This document shows positions 45,915 through 56,029 of a stretch of DNA of 64,000 nucleotides, one piece after another (within the stretch, counting starts at the first letter, position 1; every line of letters starts with the position of its first letter). Below the pieces are notes generated by a model. The model had not been told where the DNA came from, ran no database searches, and saw only the letters and a list, made by a program, of their open reading frames with translations. The translations under genes were made by a program, and so were the position numbers. Source of the DNA: Xanthoparmelia taractica (Eukaryota > Ascomycota > Lecanoromycetes > Lecanorales > Parmeliaceae); NCBI GenBank assembly GCA_033085395.1, contig JANQBS010000002.1, forward strand, positions 452,354-516,353. Direction: 5' to 3'.

Positions 45915-47123
45915 TCAGGGTTTCTCGCCCTTAGTCTCTCCGTTCAGCAACGCGGCATGATCTTCCACTTCATCCTCTCCGTCCAGATACTCCAATGGAA
46001 AAGTCAGCATTGCAGCAATGCCACCTAAACCCTCCAGTTGCCTGCCACTTTCATGCGTCCCACTCAAGACCCTGACGTCCCCTCCCTCAGTTTCTCTGAC
46101 CCTATCCACCAACCTCACCCACCGCCTCCGTGTCCCCACATCTTGTGCCCTGAACAAGGAATCGCTGATCAATAGTATTCCACCACCTCTTCCCACAGCT
46201 CCTTTCTCAACAGCCTGCTCGACTTCTGTGGGACCATAAGCGGCGCGGCCATCGTCTTTGTAAAGTAGATTCATGAAAGTGTCCATCAGTTTCGTCTCGC
46301 GGGCGTACTTAGTATCCTTTAACCTGGCTAGAACCTCTGGCGACTGTAATACTTCGTTCAATGAGTGTAGGTATCCTGAAGCAGCGTGTACGACAACAAA
46401 ATTCCCCTTCTGCCCCATCAGCGGCTTATTGCCCGTTTTTATCGCCGTATCAAGTATGAACTTCAGGAAAGCCTGAGCCACGAAGCCAGGACTTGCCAAC
46501 AGGATTGGCAAATTCGCACTCAAATCAATGTGCCTTAGCAGCGTGTCCAAGGTCGTCTGAAAGAATTTGTCGAGAGCTTTATCGTGGTCTCCTTGCTTTC
46601 CCGTACCTCTTTTCTTCGGCACCGTCGTTTCTACTTTCTGTCGGAGTACTGTTCTCTGCCCAGTCAAGACTGCCAGATGTGCCAAACCCTCCTGCATGAT
46701 TACGGCCCAGACATCCGCTTGCTTTACAGGGTCACATGCCTCCCTCACAAGATTTCTCGCTATCGAATCCCAACCGCCTTTCTTCTCCAACGTAAAATTC
46801 CTATTCAATTCCAAATCCAGAGTATGCCATTGGCCCACCTTGGTGTATTTAGTCTCCTCGATTATTCGCCCCGAGACATGTAGCTGCGAGGACTGCGTAT
46901 CGAAATCTAATTTTTCCACTCGTATGAGTAGGTTTATGTGCACCCGCGTAGAGGACGTGGAGCCTGTGGCTGATTCAGTGGTGACGCGGCGAAGGGCAGA
47001 GCCACGGAGGAGGTCGGAGGGGCGGATGAGATTGTAGGTGAACCACATATCTTCAGGGTCCTCGGGAAAGAGGGTGACAGTGCCTGACCCATCGCGGTCA
47101 ATTGCCTGTTTTACAAGGCGCAT
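45915..47123 (-). CDS. DOM34: Protein DOM34/pelota, ribosome rescue factor
   Basis: Intronless, 402 residues from the ATG at 47123 (MRLVKQAIDRDGSGTVTLFP). Upstream in-frame codons back to 47198 lack conservation. Pelota/Dom34 is an eRF1-like factor that enters the empty A site of stalled ribosomes with Hbs1 in no-go and non-stop decay. The Sm-like N-terminal domain spans about residues 1-130 (EDPEDMWFTYNLI; LLIRVEKLDFD; GQWHTLDLELNRNFTLEK). The eRF1_2-like domain follows (DVWAVIMQEGLAHLAVLTG; LLASPGFVAQAF), then the eRF1_3-like domain (ALVEEDDS is absent; instead AYGPTEVEQAVEKGAV and ILLISDSLFRAQD, DVRVLSGTHESGRQLEGLGG, IAAMLTFPLEYL). There is no GGQ motif, as expected for pelota rather than eRF1. 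Confidence 0.95.
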   Translation of the reverse strand: MRLVKQAIDRDGSGTVTLFPEDPEDMWFTYNLIRPSDLLRGSALRRVTTESATGSTSSTRVHINLLIRVEKLDFDTQSSQLHVSGRIIEETKYTKVGQWHTLDLELNRNFTLEKKGGWDSIARNLVREACDPVKQADVWAVIMQEGLAHLAVLTGQRTVLRQKVETTVPKKRGTGKQGDHDKALDKFFQTTLDTLLRHIDLSANLPILLASPGFVAQAFLKFILDTAIKTGNKPLMGQKGNFVVVHAASGYLHSLNEVLQSPEVLARLKDTKYARETKLMDTFMNLLYKDDGRAAYGPTEVEQAVEKGAVGRGGGILLISDSLFRAQDVGTRRRWVRLVDRVRETEGGDVRVLSGTHESGRQLEGLGGIAAMLTFPLEYLDGEDEVEDHAALLNGETKGEKP

Positions 47124-47672
47124 TGTGGTGGTGGCGTTAGAGTAGTGCTTGGGGAGACAGTGGGGAAGACTATCTTCAAAGACAAAGAGAATTGTCACGG
47201 CGCGACTGAAGACGACTTGGGCGTGTCACGGAATAAAGAAACTTTAAAGGTGCTGATGATGAGTTGTTGAGTGCTGAGCTCTCCATTTCTTTACTGCCAA
47301 GCATTCATATCGATAAGAGTCTATTTCCGGATTAGCTCACGAGTCAGCCCGTACCAGACATTGAGTTTGATTCCACGAGAAATGTGACTGCGGGAAGATA
47401 TAATGGCTCAAAATGAATTGAAACAGTTATAAGCATTCTGAATTTGACGAAAGATTTCTAGGAGTACCACCAATGGAGAGAAACTTACAAGAAAAGGCGA
47501 CCGCGGGACGAATTGTGAAAGGCTATTCTTGGCAGCTTGCTCACCAAGTGAAATGGCTCATAGGTATTATGAGAGTAACAAGCAACCAAATCCTAGAGGA
47601 TTCTATTAATGGCCAGCCGGTCAGTCCAGTCTTCGGTGTCAAGCAGTAAACATCCCGCTGTAACATGGCCGT
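47124..47672. other. Intergenic, no gene seen
   Basis: This is the upstream side of DOM34 and the downstream side of the next minus-strand gene. No frame is supported. Confidence 0.45.
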
Positions 47673-48788
47673 TTACGACAGCGACACATTATCCTTCGAC
47701 GCAAGCACATCCCCCAGGATAAATCCTGGAGGAATGTAATGACCCTTCTCCAAATACCCTTCCCCCACCTGTACATCATCGACGCCTATCGTGAAAAACA
47801 ATTCTGAGAATCTCCCCTTCTCTAACATGTACCCAGGAATCAATCTCAAAGCTTTGATGATATGGATGTACTGAAAGAAGGGCGGCCTAGGGCGCGGTTT
47901 TCTCCTTTTGTGGATACCGAATTGCACATTTGCATTGACATCAACTGCAGCTGACGCGTATGGTCCGCGGACTTTGTCGGAGGCTGCGTGTGGGGCTGCA
48001 TTTTCCAAGCCGGCCATGACCGTGAGGAATACTTCGACGACCGTGAGGGTTCTGGCTGTGGGCGCGAAGATAGGCCTCCAGCTGAAGTGCCCATCGTACA
48101 ATGCATCAGGAGAATCCTGTGCGCTACTAGAGGTATCGAGGGTGTCGCCAATGGTGTTATTGGGACTAGGCAGTAGCAAGTTTAGGGACTGAAGAGTCCC
48201 CAAAGTCGCATTGCTGCTGGTAACTCGGAGGTCCGTTGGTAACGTGAAATAGATGTAAGCCACCAACTTCTCTTCCCAAAAGATCTCAAATTCAGCCTCG
48301 TGGTAATTGTTCTCTAAGACTATGTCCCGGATGCCAACGTAAATGCCCCAAATAACCAAACGGACTTCGACAGAAAAGGCAGGCGCGGCAGGTATGACCG
48401 CAATCTCAACCTGCGGATATTCAGGCAGTACGACGCCATGACGAGCTCTGACTTGGCTCAACCAATCACGCTCAGCATACTGGGCTAGCAGCTCCACTGT
48501 GTTCATAAGGCAAGGCGTGAGGGGGAGTGTGTTTTCCGAGAAAACTGCTTTGTAGGTAAAGCGTGTATCACGGATTATGTCTAGGTTCACGAGAAGAGGA
48601 GTCGTAAAATTTTTCGAGACATTCTGACGCGGGGAGATGATGGACAGTGTGTTCACTGCCATGAACAAGAAAGCCAGCAAGAAACATATCTGCCCCGCGG
48701 TAGCATTCGAGCATGTCATCTTCAGGACGGAAAATTCTTTGAAGACACTGTTCCATGGGAGCCCAACTTTATGCATGGGACGGCTCAT
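47673..48788 (-). CDS. Hypothetical signal-anchored protein
   Basis: Open frame of 371 residues from the ATG at 48788; a second ATG at 48719 (MTCSNATAGQICFLLAFLFM) starts just before a strong hydrophobic segment and may be the true start, giving 348 residues. That segment is a signal peptide or anchor. Several Asn-x-Ser/Thr sites (NVSKNFT, SSNATLG, SPNNTIG, DNVSLS) fit a luminal or extracellular chain. The rest is mixed alpha/beta with hydrophobic patches (VEVRLVIWGIYVGIRDIVLE; EEKLVAYIYFTLP) and a basic patch HKRRKPRPRP. I do not recognise a family. It lies in a minus-strand series with DOM34 and CTP synthase but with large spacers, so no co-transcription is implied. Confidence 0.7.
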   Translation of the reverse strand: MSRPMHKVGLPWNSVFKEFSVLKMTCSNATAGQICFLLAFLFMAVNTLSIISPRQNVSKNFTTPLLVNLDIIRDTRFTYKAVFSENTLPLTPCLMNTVELLAQYAERDWLSQVRARHGVVLPEYPQVEIAVIPAAPAFSVEVRLVIWGIYVGIRDIVLENNYHEAEFEIFWEEKLVAYIYFTLPTDLRVTSSNATLGTLQSLNLLLPSPNNTIGDTLDTSSSAQDSPDALYDGHFSWRPIFAPTARTLTVVEVFLTVMAGLENAAPHAASDKVRGPYASAAVDVNANVQFGIHKRRKPRPRPPFFQYIHIIKALRLIPGYMLEKGRFSELFFTIGVDDVQVGEGYLEKGHYIPPGFILGDVLASKDNVSLS

Positions 48789-49489
48789 TCCCTACATGCG
48801 AGTGCCCTCGCGCCTGGTGAGACAACATAGACCCGACAATGCGATATGCGAAAGAACGTCTCCGATGATGAATGGACGCGACTGGAGTGCGTAGATTTGC
48901 ACTTATCGGTGAGGACCACAGTACGGAGAGATTGGAGTATATCCACATGTTTACTATTTCCTTCATAGCCGATCGACGGTTACATAGAAGTGAGACTACA
49001 CCATTGTATTAGTCGCTTCTTACGTGACCAGATGAAGGGTTGAAATCACCTGCAGATTATTCTCATCGATAGGTGTAGCCGTCTTTCATTTTCATACCGA
49101 AGCTTTGTGGTGAGTGGATGCTGAGGGCGAATGGTGGTGTTTGAGTACGGTTTAGACAGTCAATAAAGTAGCGTCTTGAGGCTTGTAGATTGAAGGCGCC
49201 TATTCATGACAAGTATTAGCGAAAGACTTGCTCAACCTCGAATATTCAGGTTTCTTGTAGAGAATTATTGGTACTTTTGTTAGCCGTCGCCGGCATTAGT
49301 CTAAAAGATGCTATACCCTCTATGTCGATGTGGCTCTCCAGGCCTCTATGATGCTCAGCTGAGCATGCATCCGTTCAGGACCATGCATCATGTTATGCCT
49401 CATCCAAAACCATCATCGTCATCATCATCATCTATATACAATCACATACCCTGGCCTTATGCCTTTGTCTCCAACAGAATGTCTATCAG
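48789..49489. other. Intergenic, no gene seen
   Basis: About 700 bp between two minus-strand genes. A CATCATCATCATC stretch near 49418-49429 is probably within the 3' region of CTP synthase. No frame is supported; the frame at 49308-49742 is antisense to CTP synthase. Confidence 0.45.
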
Positions 49490-51721
49490 TCATGTCTCTC
49501 CGTTCCCCATGGAGCCCGCTCTCCTCCCGTTGCCACTCATGATCTCTGGCAAAATGCCTGCACTCGCAGCCACAAAGCCGAGAAATGGCTTACTAGGCCT
49601 CAAGACTCTTGACAAATATTCCGGATGGAATTGGACTCCAACGAAAAAAGGATGGTCTTTGAGTTCGAGGATCTCCATCCGTTTGCCACTATCATCGCGT
49701 CCGACAAAATTCATGCCAGCGCTCTCCAACGTTTCAACGTAGGCAGGGTTGATTTCCCAGCGGTGACGATGACGTTCGTTGATAATCAGAGGACCGGCGT
49801 CTGACGATGGGCAAAGTTTTTGTACCGCAGTGCCCATTGCGGTGGAGACATCGCTTGAGATGCCACTGGTGGGAGAAGATGTAACGTCGCTGTTCGAGGT
49901 GTTAGATGGAGGTATACCGTTTGCTGGGGGTATTGAGGAGCCAGGATCGTTCCGATAGAGATTATAGAGCTTTGACCATTCAGAGCCGCGCTGAAAGTGC
50001 GTGGCGCGGTTTCCCCTATTGAAAAGTCAGCGTGTTTTTATGTAAAGCCTGCTTGAAGAGACATACAAACGCATGGTGGCGCCCATGGTAGTCTTATCTA
50101 TCTCTGGCATTTCGATGATGAGAGGGACGGCCGCATCCTCGTGGAACTCAGTGCTGTCCGCTTGGGGCAAATCACATTTGTTTCTCGCAAACTCAATGGC
50201 GGCAAGCTGCAGACCAAGGCATATCCCAAGGAAAGGGGTCTTCTTCTCACGACAGGTTTTAATCGCAGAAATCATTCCCTCACAGGCGCGTACACCAAAA
50301 CCGCCAGGCACCAGTACGCCATCCGCGGTGTAGACCTGATGCCATGCTTTGTGGTAATCTACAGGCGATTCCGTTTCCGCGGCAGCCTCGAGATGTCCGC
50401 TGTGAATATCTATCCGAACCAGTTTCCTTGAGCATGCCATTGCAGCATGCTCTAGAGACTTGGTGACCGAGTGATAAGCGTCGGGATGATCGGTGTACTT
50501 CCCAACAAGCACGATCCGGACCTCCTTGAAGAAATGATCTCGTGAAATGGTGAGCTCTTTCCATGCGTCCCAAGTTTGGCTCCCTCTGGTCACTAGTGAT
50601 GGCGGTATTGTACTCTGGTCGAGACGGAGGACGTCAATGAGCTGCTCGGTGAGGCCCTGGGAGTCCAGTAACAGAGGTACACGGTAGAGAGAAGACACAT
50701 CGGTCACAGAAACAACTTGACTGGGCTCGACGTCGCAGTACAAGGCTATTTTATCGACCAGCTTCTTGTCCAAAGGTTTCGAACAACGACACGCAATGAG
50801 ATCAGGACTCAGGCCTAGACTTCGTACATCTCGGATAGCGGCTTGCGTCGGTTTGCTCTTCAGCTCGCCATGTATGTCAGGAACTAGCGAGACATGTATC
50901 TGCAGGAAGTTGTCCTTGCCCACTGTTCTTCGCAACCGTCTAAGAGCCTCCACAAATACTGCGCTCTCCAAGTCGCCAACAGTTCCACCAAGCTCTATGA
51001 TACAAACGTCAGGCGTTCCGTTTGTGTCGTCGACTGGCACACGAGACACCCTCTGTATTGTCTCTTCGATCTCGTCGGTAAGATGAGGTACCATCTGGAC
51101 CGTTTTGCCGATGTACTTCCCCGCTCTTTCTTTTCCAATGACATTCTGATACATCTTTCCGGTTGTGATATTGTTGTCGCGGGTCAAGGTCACGTTGAGG
51201 TAGCGCTCGTAATTTCCTAGGTCAAGGTCGGTTTCGCCTCCATCATCGAGGACAAAGACCTCTCCGTGCTCGGCCGGAGCCATCAGACCAGCCTAAGTAC
51301 ATGTCAGATCATTCTAGTGGCCATGGGCCGTGATAGGGCGAACATCAATGTTCAAATAAGGGTCTATCTTGATCGAAGACACCTACGAACAAATCAGCCA
51401 GCCCACTTCACTGAGCTTCATTCGCGTGTCTTTGAGTATAATGTACCTTGAAACCTTTGGTCTTCAAGAGTAGTCCACATGTCGACGCTTCGGTCGCGTC
51501 AGCCGGCCATGTCTGCCATGCAAAGTATATACTGAACCCACCTATAACTCCTTTGCCAATCCCACTGCATCATATCAGCTCTTCTAAACTTTTTGAAATT
51601 CAAGAGACCATCTCACCTGATCACACCTAAGGACAGTCAGTCACGGTCAGACCCGGTCACAGACAGCGTAAAATGAGGCGAACAGGTCAGTCTTACCTCC
51701 AGAGACCAAGACATATTTCAT
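49490..51721 (-). CDS. URA7: CTP synthase
   Basis: Seven exons on the minus strand: 51721-51697, 51626-51617 (10 nt), 51564-51542, 51487-51447, 51382-51344, 51292-50067 and 50015-49490, total 629 residues. It converts UTP to CTP using ATP and glutamine, in the cytosol. The spliced start reads MKYVLVSGGVISGIGKGVI then ASTCGLLLKTKGFK, then VSSIKIDPYLNID and AGLMAPAEHGEVFVLDDGGE, matching the family exactly. Substrate motifs LGNYERYLNVTLTRDNNITT and IELGGTVGDLES follow. The glutamine amidotransferase domain has the oxyanion segment GGFGVRACEG, the catalytic Cys in FLGICLGLQLAAIEFARN, and the C-terminal catalytic His-Glu in GVQFHPEYLS. Five of the six introns crowd into the first 140 coding bases, and one donor is the unusual GTTCGC. 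The protein is somewhat longer than yeast Ura7, with a Ser-rich insert before the last domain strand. Symbol follows yeast. Confidence 0.95.
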
Positions 51722-52036
51722 GCTGCCGGATGGGGAGCTCGAGTGCTTTCTCTAGTCTCGGTCAAGTTCCACGTCAGTGCAGAGGATAGGAGTATGGGTT
51801 TGAAAACTGAAATTCCTGGTGTTGTGTGCCGTCCTCCGCAATAGCGGAGGGGAAGGAGAAAAGAAGTGAAGCCGTAGAAGTGAAGGTGGGATTACTCGAG
51901 CTGCCAAGCATCTTATCGATAAACACGCGTTTCAGGGTCTCGAGACAATTTTCAGCCTAGCTTGGTTGGAACTAGCGTGTATCAACACATCAATCCTACA
52001 ATATGACTCACTCGTGTTTGTTAGCATTCCTTTATA
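51722..52036. promoter_or_regulatory. Shared divergent promoter, CTP synthase / aldo-keto reductase
   Basis: This 315-bp interval separates divergent start codons. It includes TTTATAATG just before the aldo-keto reductase start. No binding site is claimed. Confidence 0.4.
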
Positions 52037-53337
52037 ATGAAGAGAGCAATAACAGGACTCAGTCACCTTTACCGTCATTCCGCTCAACCTCGTGGCTTTG
52101 CATCAACGAAAATGGCTGATCTGAACATCAACTCAAAATATAAAATGCTCTCAGGCTATGACATTCCGATCCTGGGTTACGGTGTGAGTATACGCTACTT
52201 TATCTGTTTATATAGTTTGCCTTGGCAAGGATGATATTCAAATCCCTAAGAATTGGATGTTTAAGACTCTTTAAAAAATAGACCAGATCAAGTGCTAACG
52301 CAGTGATTGATAGGTTTATCAAACGTACCATTTCCGCCTCCTTGGTCAAACTTCTACTGACTACAAGCAATCAGACCGGCCAACGTGACAGAAGACGTCA
52401 CGCTGCATGCGTTTAAGACTGGTTACCGCCATGTAGGTAGGCTTCTCCGCTCTAGTCTCATCGGAGGTTCCGCCTTTAACGAGTTGATCAGATTCAGCAA
52501 GGGTCTACCGCAATGAGCAACCATGCGCAGATGCCATAAGAAAGTGTAGTATCCCTCGAAGCGAAATCTTCTTCACCTCGAAAGTTCCCCCCCGATCAAT
52601 GGGATACGAGCAGACCAAAGCATCAATAGAATCGAGCTTCAAACAAACCGGATTGGATTACATTGATCTGTAAGATTGCTTTTGTAGTCTTCCTTGGACC
52701 ACATGGTCTCTGGAAACTACCCCGATCTGATTGCCCAACAGGTACCTAATCCATGCACCCTACGGCGGCACCGCAGCCCGCAAAGGCGCCTGGCTAGCTC
52801 TTGTCGAAGCAAAACGCGCCGGACTTATCCGCTCCATCGGCGTCTCCAACTATGGTGTCCACCATCTCGACGAGTTGGAGTCTTACATCAAAGAACTCGA
52901 AGAACAGCACGGCAAGGGTCAAGGCGGAGAGATCAGTGTAGGGCAATGGGAACTGCATCCTTGGCTTACAAGGCCCGACATTGTAGAGTGGTGCCAGAAG
53001 AGGGGCGTGGTTATCGAAGCTTACTGCCCAATTGTGAGGGGTCAACGATTTGAGGAGAAAGCTTTGCAAGCGTTGGCAGGGAAGTATAAGAAGACGCCCG
53101 CGCAGGTCTTGATCAGGTGGAGTTTACAAAAGGTGGCAGCTCCTAGCGACGGTATATGAGATGGGGTAGCTGATAATTCTGCAGGGATTTGTGCCTTTGC
53201 CCAAGTCTGTGACACCCTCAAGGATCGAGGAGAACGCCAACGTTTACGACTTCGAGCTGACAGCGGAGGATATGGACTTGCTGCATACTACGGAATACTC
53301 GCCGTGCTCATGGGACCCGACGACCAGTGATGACTAA
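52037..53337 (+). CDS. Aldo-keto reductase
   Basis: Six exons: 52037-52183, 52314-52324 (11 nt), 52375-52436, 52492-52669, 52742-53132 and 53185-53337, giving 313 residues with every junction in phase. It is an NADPH-dependent (beta/alpha)8-barrel oxidoreductase that reduces aldehydes or ketones. Catalytic tetrad: Asp in TGYRHVDSARVYRNE, Tyr in the same stretch, Lys in EIFFTSKVPP and His in LYLIHAPYGG. Cofactor-end motifs are GVSNYGVHHLDELE, WELHPWL, VVIEAYCPIVRG, LIRWSLQKGFVPLPKSVTPS and the C-terminal ENANVYDFELTAEDMDLL. The N-terminus MKRAITGLSHLYRHSAQPRG with RGFAST could be a mitochondrial presequence; a second in-frame ATG (MADLNINSKYK) would give a cytosolic form. The substrate is unknown. 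Confidence 0.9.
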
Positions 53338-56029
53338 TTAGTTAAATACGCGCGAAGAAGCAGCATCAGACAATTCAGGTTTACACCAATCACGATATAT
53401 AGATATCTCTAAAATTTGTGGCACAACGATGCCTGTTGGGATTTAAGTAATAGCCGTGTCTACCATTGTATTTCCGTACGTACGATCTTCCGCGTCTCGG
53501 CATCTTTTTCTCACGTATAACTTTCCGCTATTCTGTCTCGCCTATGCTACAACATCTTTCCTCCACCCTAGAATTATCATCGTCGCCACAATGTTCAACA
53601 AGATCGTGCCGACTTCTCCCATAATATGTTTGAGACGGATATTGATCACTCCGAACATGAATCACTTACCCAGGCATTCTCCAAACATGAACCACCTACC
53701 CAAGCTCTCTTCAAACCGCCTTACCCATCTTCAAGACTCTCGAGTCAACATCCTTCTCTACATAGCAATATAAAGGCACGAAAAGATATCAAGCAGCACA
53801 AACACCCCAAACATCATCAGCGGCGAGCTGACAAGAGCGGGACAGTTCGGGGGCCACGCACGATTGATAGATGCTTCACCTCTTACAGCTGGTGCAAGTA
53901 CTAAAGATACTGAGCTGATGGTTACGGACAGAGTGACGGTGAATATTCCTGAGCTGTATTGTGGGTGTTTGAAGCACCAACAGAGTATTTCTGTGGTGTC
54001 TGCTAGATGGAGACTGCACTGCTGATAGAAGGCAAGAAGAAGTGAATACTTCCCGATGAATGACATGATCTAGCGAGGGAGGAAGACCGTATACTAATGG
54101 CAACACAGTCAGTCAGGAACTTGGCTTGATGCATACAAATTGCCCATCCCCAAGGGCAAACGTCGGGCCAGCCCCACCACATATTTGCCATGTGTGATGT
54201 GTGCTTGGTCGCTTGATACTTCTTACGATTTCACAATTTGAGAGATCTCGATCGCAGGACGTTCGTTCCATGGGCACATTCGACATACACGCCCATGTAA
54301 TGTCTTTCGCTCCCGAATCTCGCTCTAATGGGCTCCTCGACATATGAAGTGCAGAGGTCGCAACTTGTCAACGCAACAACCCACAGACTATCGGACACAA
54401 GCAAAGGAAATAGCTACTACCGGCTCCAAGATCCACCCCCTTAGCAAGACCAAAATCCTTTATCCCAGGAAGTTGCGGCCCTTATATACAACGCCTCTTT
54501 CTTTCATTTTTCTTTCTCTTCCCTCCGCACACCACACCTCTCTCTCTCTATAAATCATCAATAGAACGCTTCGGCGCAGCTAAAATCACCTTCACGCATC
54601 AAGCCATCAAGGCACTGTTATCATCGCGCCTGCCCCCACTCATTCCAAAATAGAACTATTCGGCTGATGCGAGCTTCAAACCAGACCCGCCGTATCAATA
54701 AATAAATACAATATCTACTATCGTACCATCTTACCTTACCTCCAATTGCCATATCGTCGTCGCCCGTCCGTCCGTCTGGAATCTCTTAGGTGGGGTGGGG
54801 TGGGATGGTTGGTACCGCCATAAGAACTCTCATCTGAGCTCAAGACTTATCTCAAGACTTATCTCACGCAAGTGAGCGAGCGTCAATATGTGCAAGAAGA
54901 AGAACGGCGTTTATAGATCGAATCTCGGAATTCTTAACTCTTGACCGTTTAAACAACCAGCCAGCCTTGTTACGCGAACGCGGGGAGCTTGGGGTCAGGG
55001 AGAAATTAGCTCTATAAGGCCGGGAGGATTAGTTTGAAGAAGGATATCTTGCCAGCAATTCCGCTCAGAATTCTGTGCTTAAGAGTTAAAGAGGGAAGGG
55101 GGAAATGGGGGGCTGACGGAGCCGAAAGGTACAGACGGGATGAGTGGGGGGAGGATATTCTTGATGCGGCGCCGCGCGCTCACCATCTACCATCAACGGA
55201 TAAATAGGAAAACATTAAATCCACTTCCTCGCACTCACTCTGTATCAAGCACCTCAACCCCTCTCCTCCCCCCCCCCCGGGCCTCTTCCCTCTTCCTCCC
55301 TCTCCTCCCCCTCTCCTCTCCCCTCTCTCCCGCCGAACATCATTTACCTACCGTAAGACGCAAAGTGAAAAAGACAGCCTTTCAGAAACACGCCGCGAGG
55401 TAATGAATACATACCTATCGAACCGGATATGCCGCCCGGCGCGCCCTCTGATACTTATTACTTTTCTTCATTCATTCGTTCGTTCATTTCATTCATTTAT
55501 TCATTCACTCGCGGAGGTAAGCATGCGTATGTATGTATGTATATCTGTATGTATGTATGTATATCTGTATGTATGTATGTATATCTGTATGTATGTATGT
55601 ATATCTGTATGTATGTATGTATGGATGCTTGACACAACTCGCAGAGACTTGCGTGGTGGGATTTTGTCTTGGTTTTGGAGCGTTGGTGTTTTATGTTTTT
55701 GCGGGGTTGATGGTTGGATGGATGGATGGATGGACGGAATGGGTGAGGTCTTTGGGAGTTTTGGGGCGGAGGGGGTGTAATGATGCGGGAGATTGGGATT
55801 GAGTAGGAGGGGCTTACGTTTGGAAGGAAGGGTGACTTGCAGATGTAGGGGATTCTTTTGCGGTGTAGAGGGAGGTGTAGAGGTAAATGGATAATGCGTG
55901 CTAGGAGGTTCATAAAATAAAGGGGAAGAGGAAGGGGGGTGTAGACCCATTGGATGTGTCTCTGCATATGCCGTTTTCTCATACATAAGAGCAAAGGCGG
56001 CGCTATGTACAGATCTGGTACGCAAATGC
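53338..56029. other. 2.7-kb gene-poor interval with microsatellites
   Basis: No confident gene. A small plus-strand frame (53626-53904) contains two 10-residue repeats (HESLTQAFSK and HEPPTQALFK, from a 30-bp duplication at about 53648-53707) but nothing else supports it. The interval also holds a pyrimidine-rich tract (about 55255-55335, with 11 C at 55268-55278), GTTC/ATTC-type repeats near 55468-55508, the array at 55527-55620 and a GGAT repeat near 55713-55733. Confidence 0.45.
55527..55620. repeat. 20-bp higher-order (GTAT) tandem array
   Basis: Four perfect 20-bp units (atatctgtatgtatgtatgt) occupy 55541-55620, preceded by a partial unit. Open frames on both strands across it (MYVYLYVCMY; IHTYIQIY) are artefacts of the repeat. 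Confidence 0.95.

Noticed and set aside
53626..53904. 92-codon plus-strand frame with a 10-residue repeat
   Set aside because: The repeat is real at DNA level, but composition, lack of homologue and a competing minus-strand frame give no reason to call a gene.
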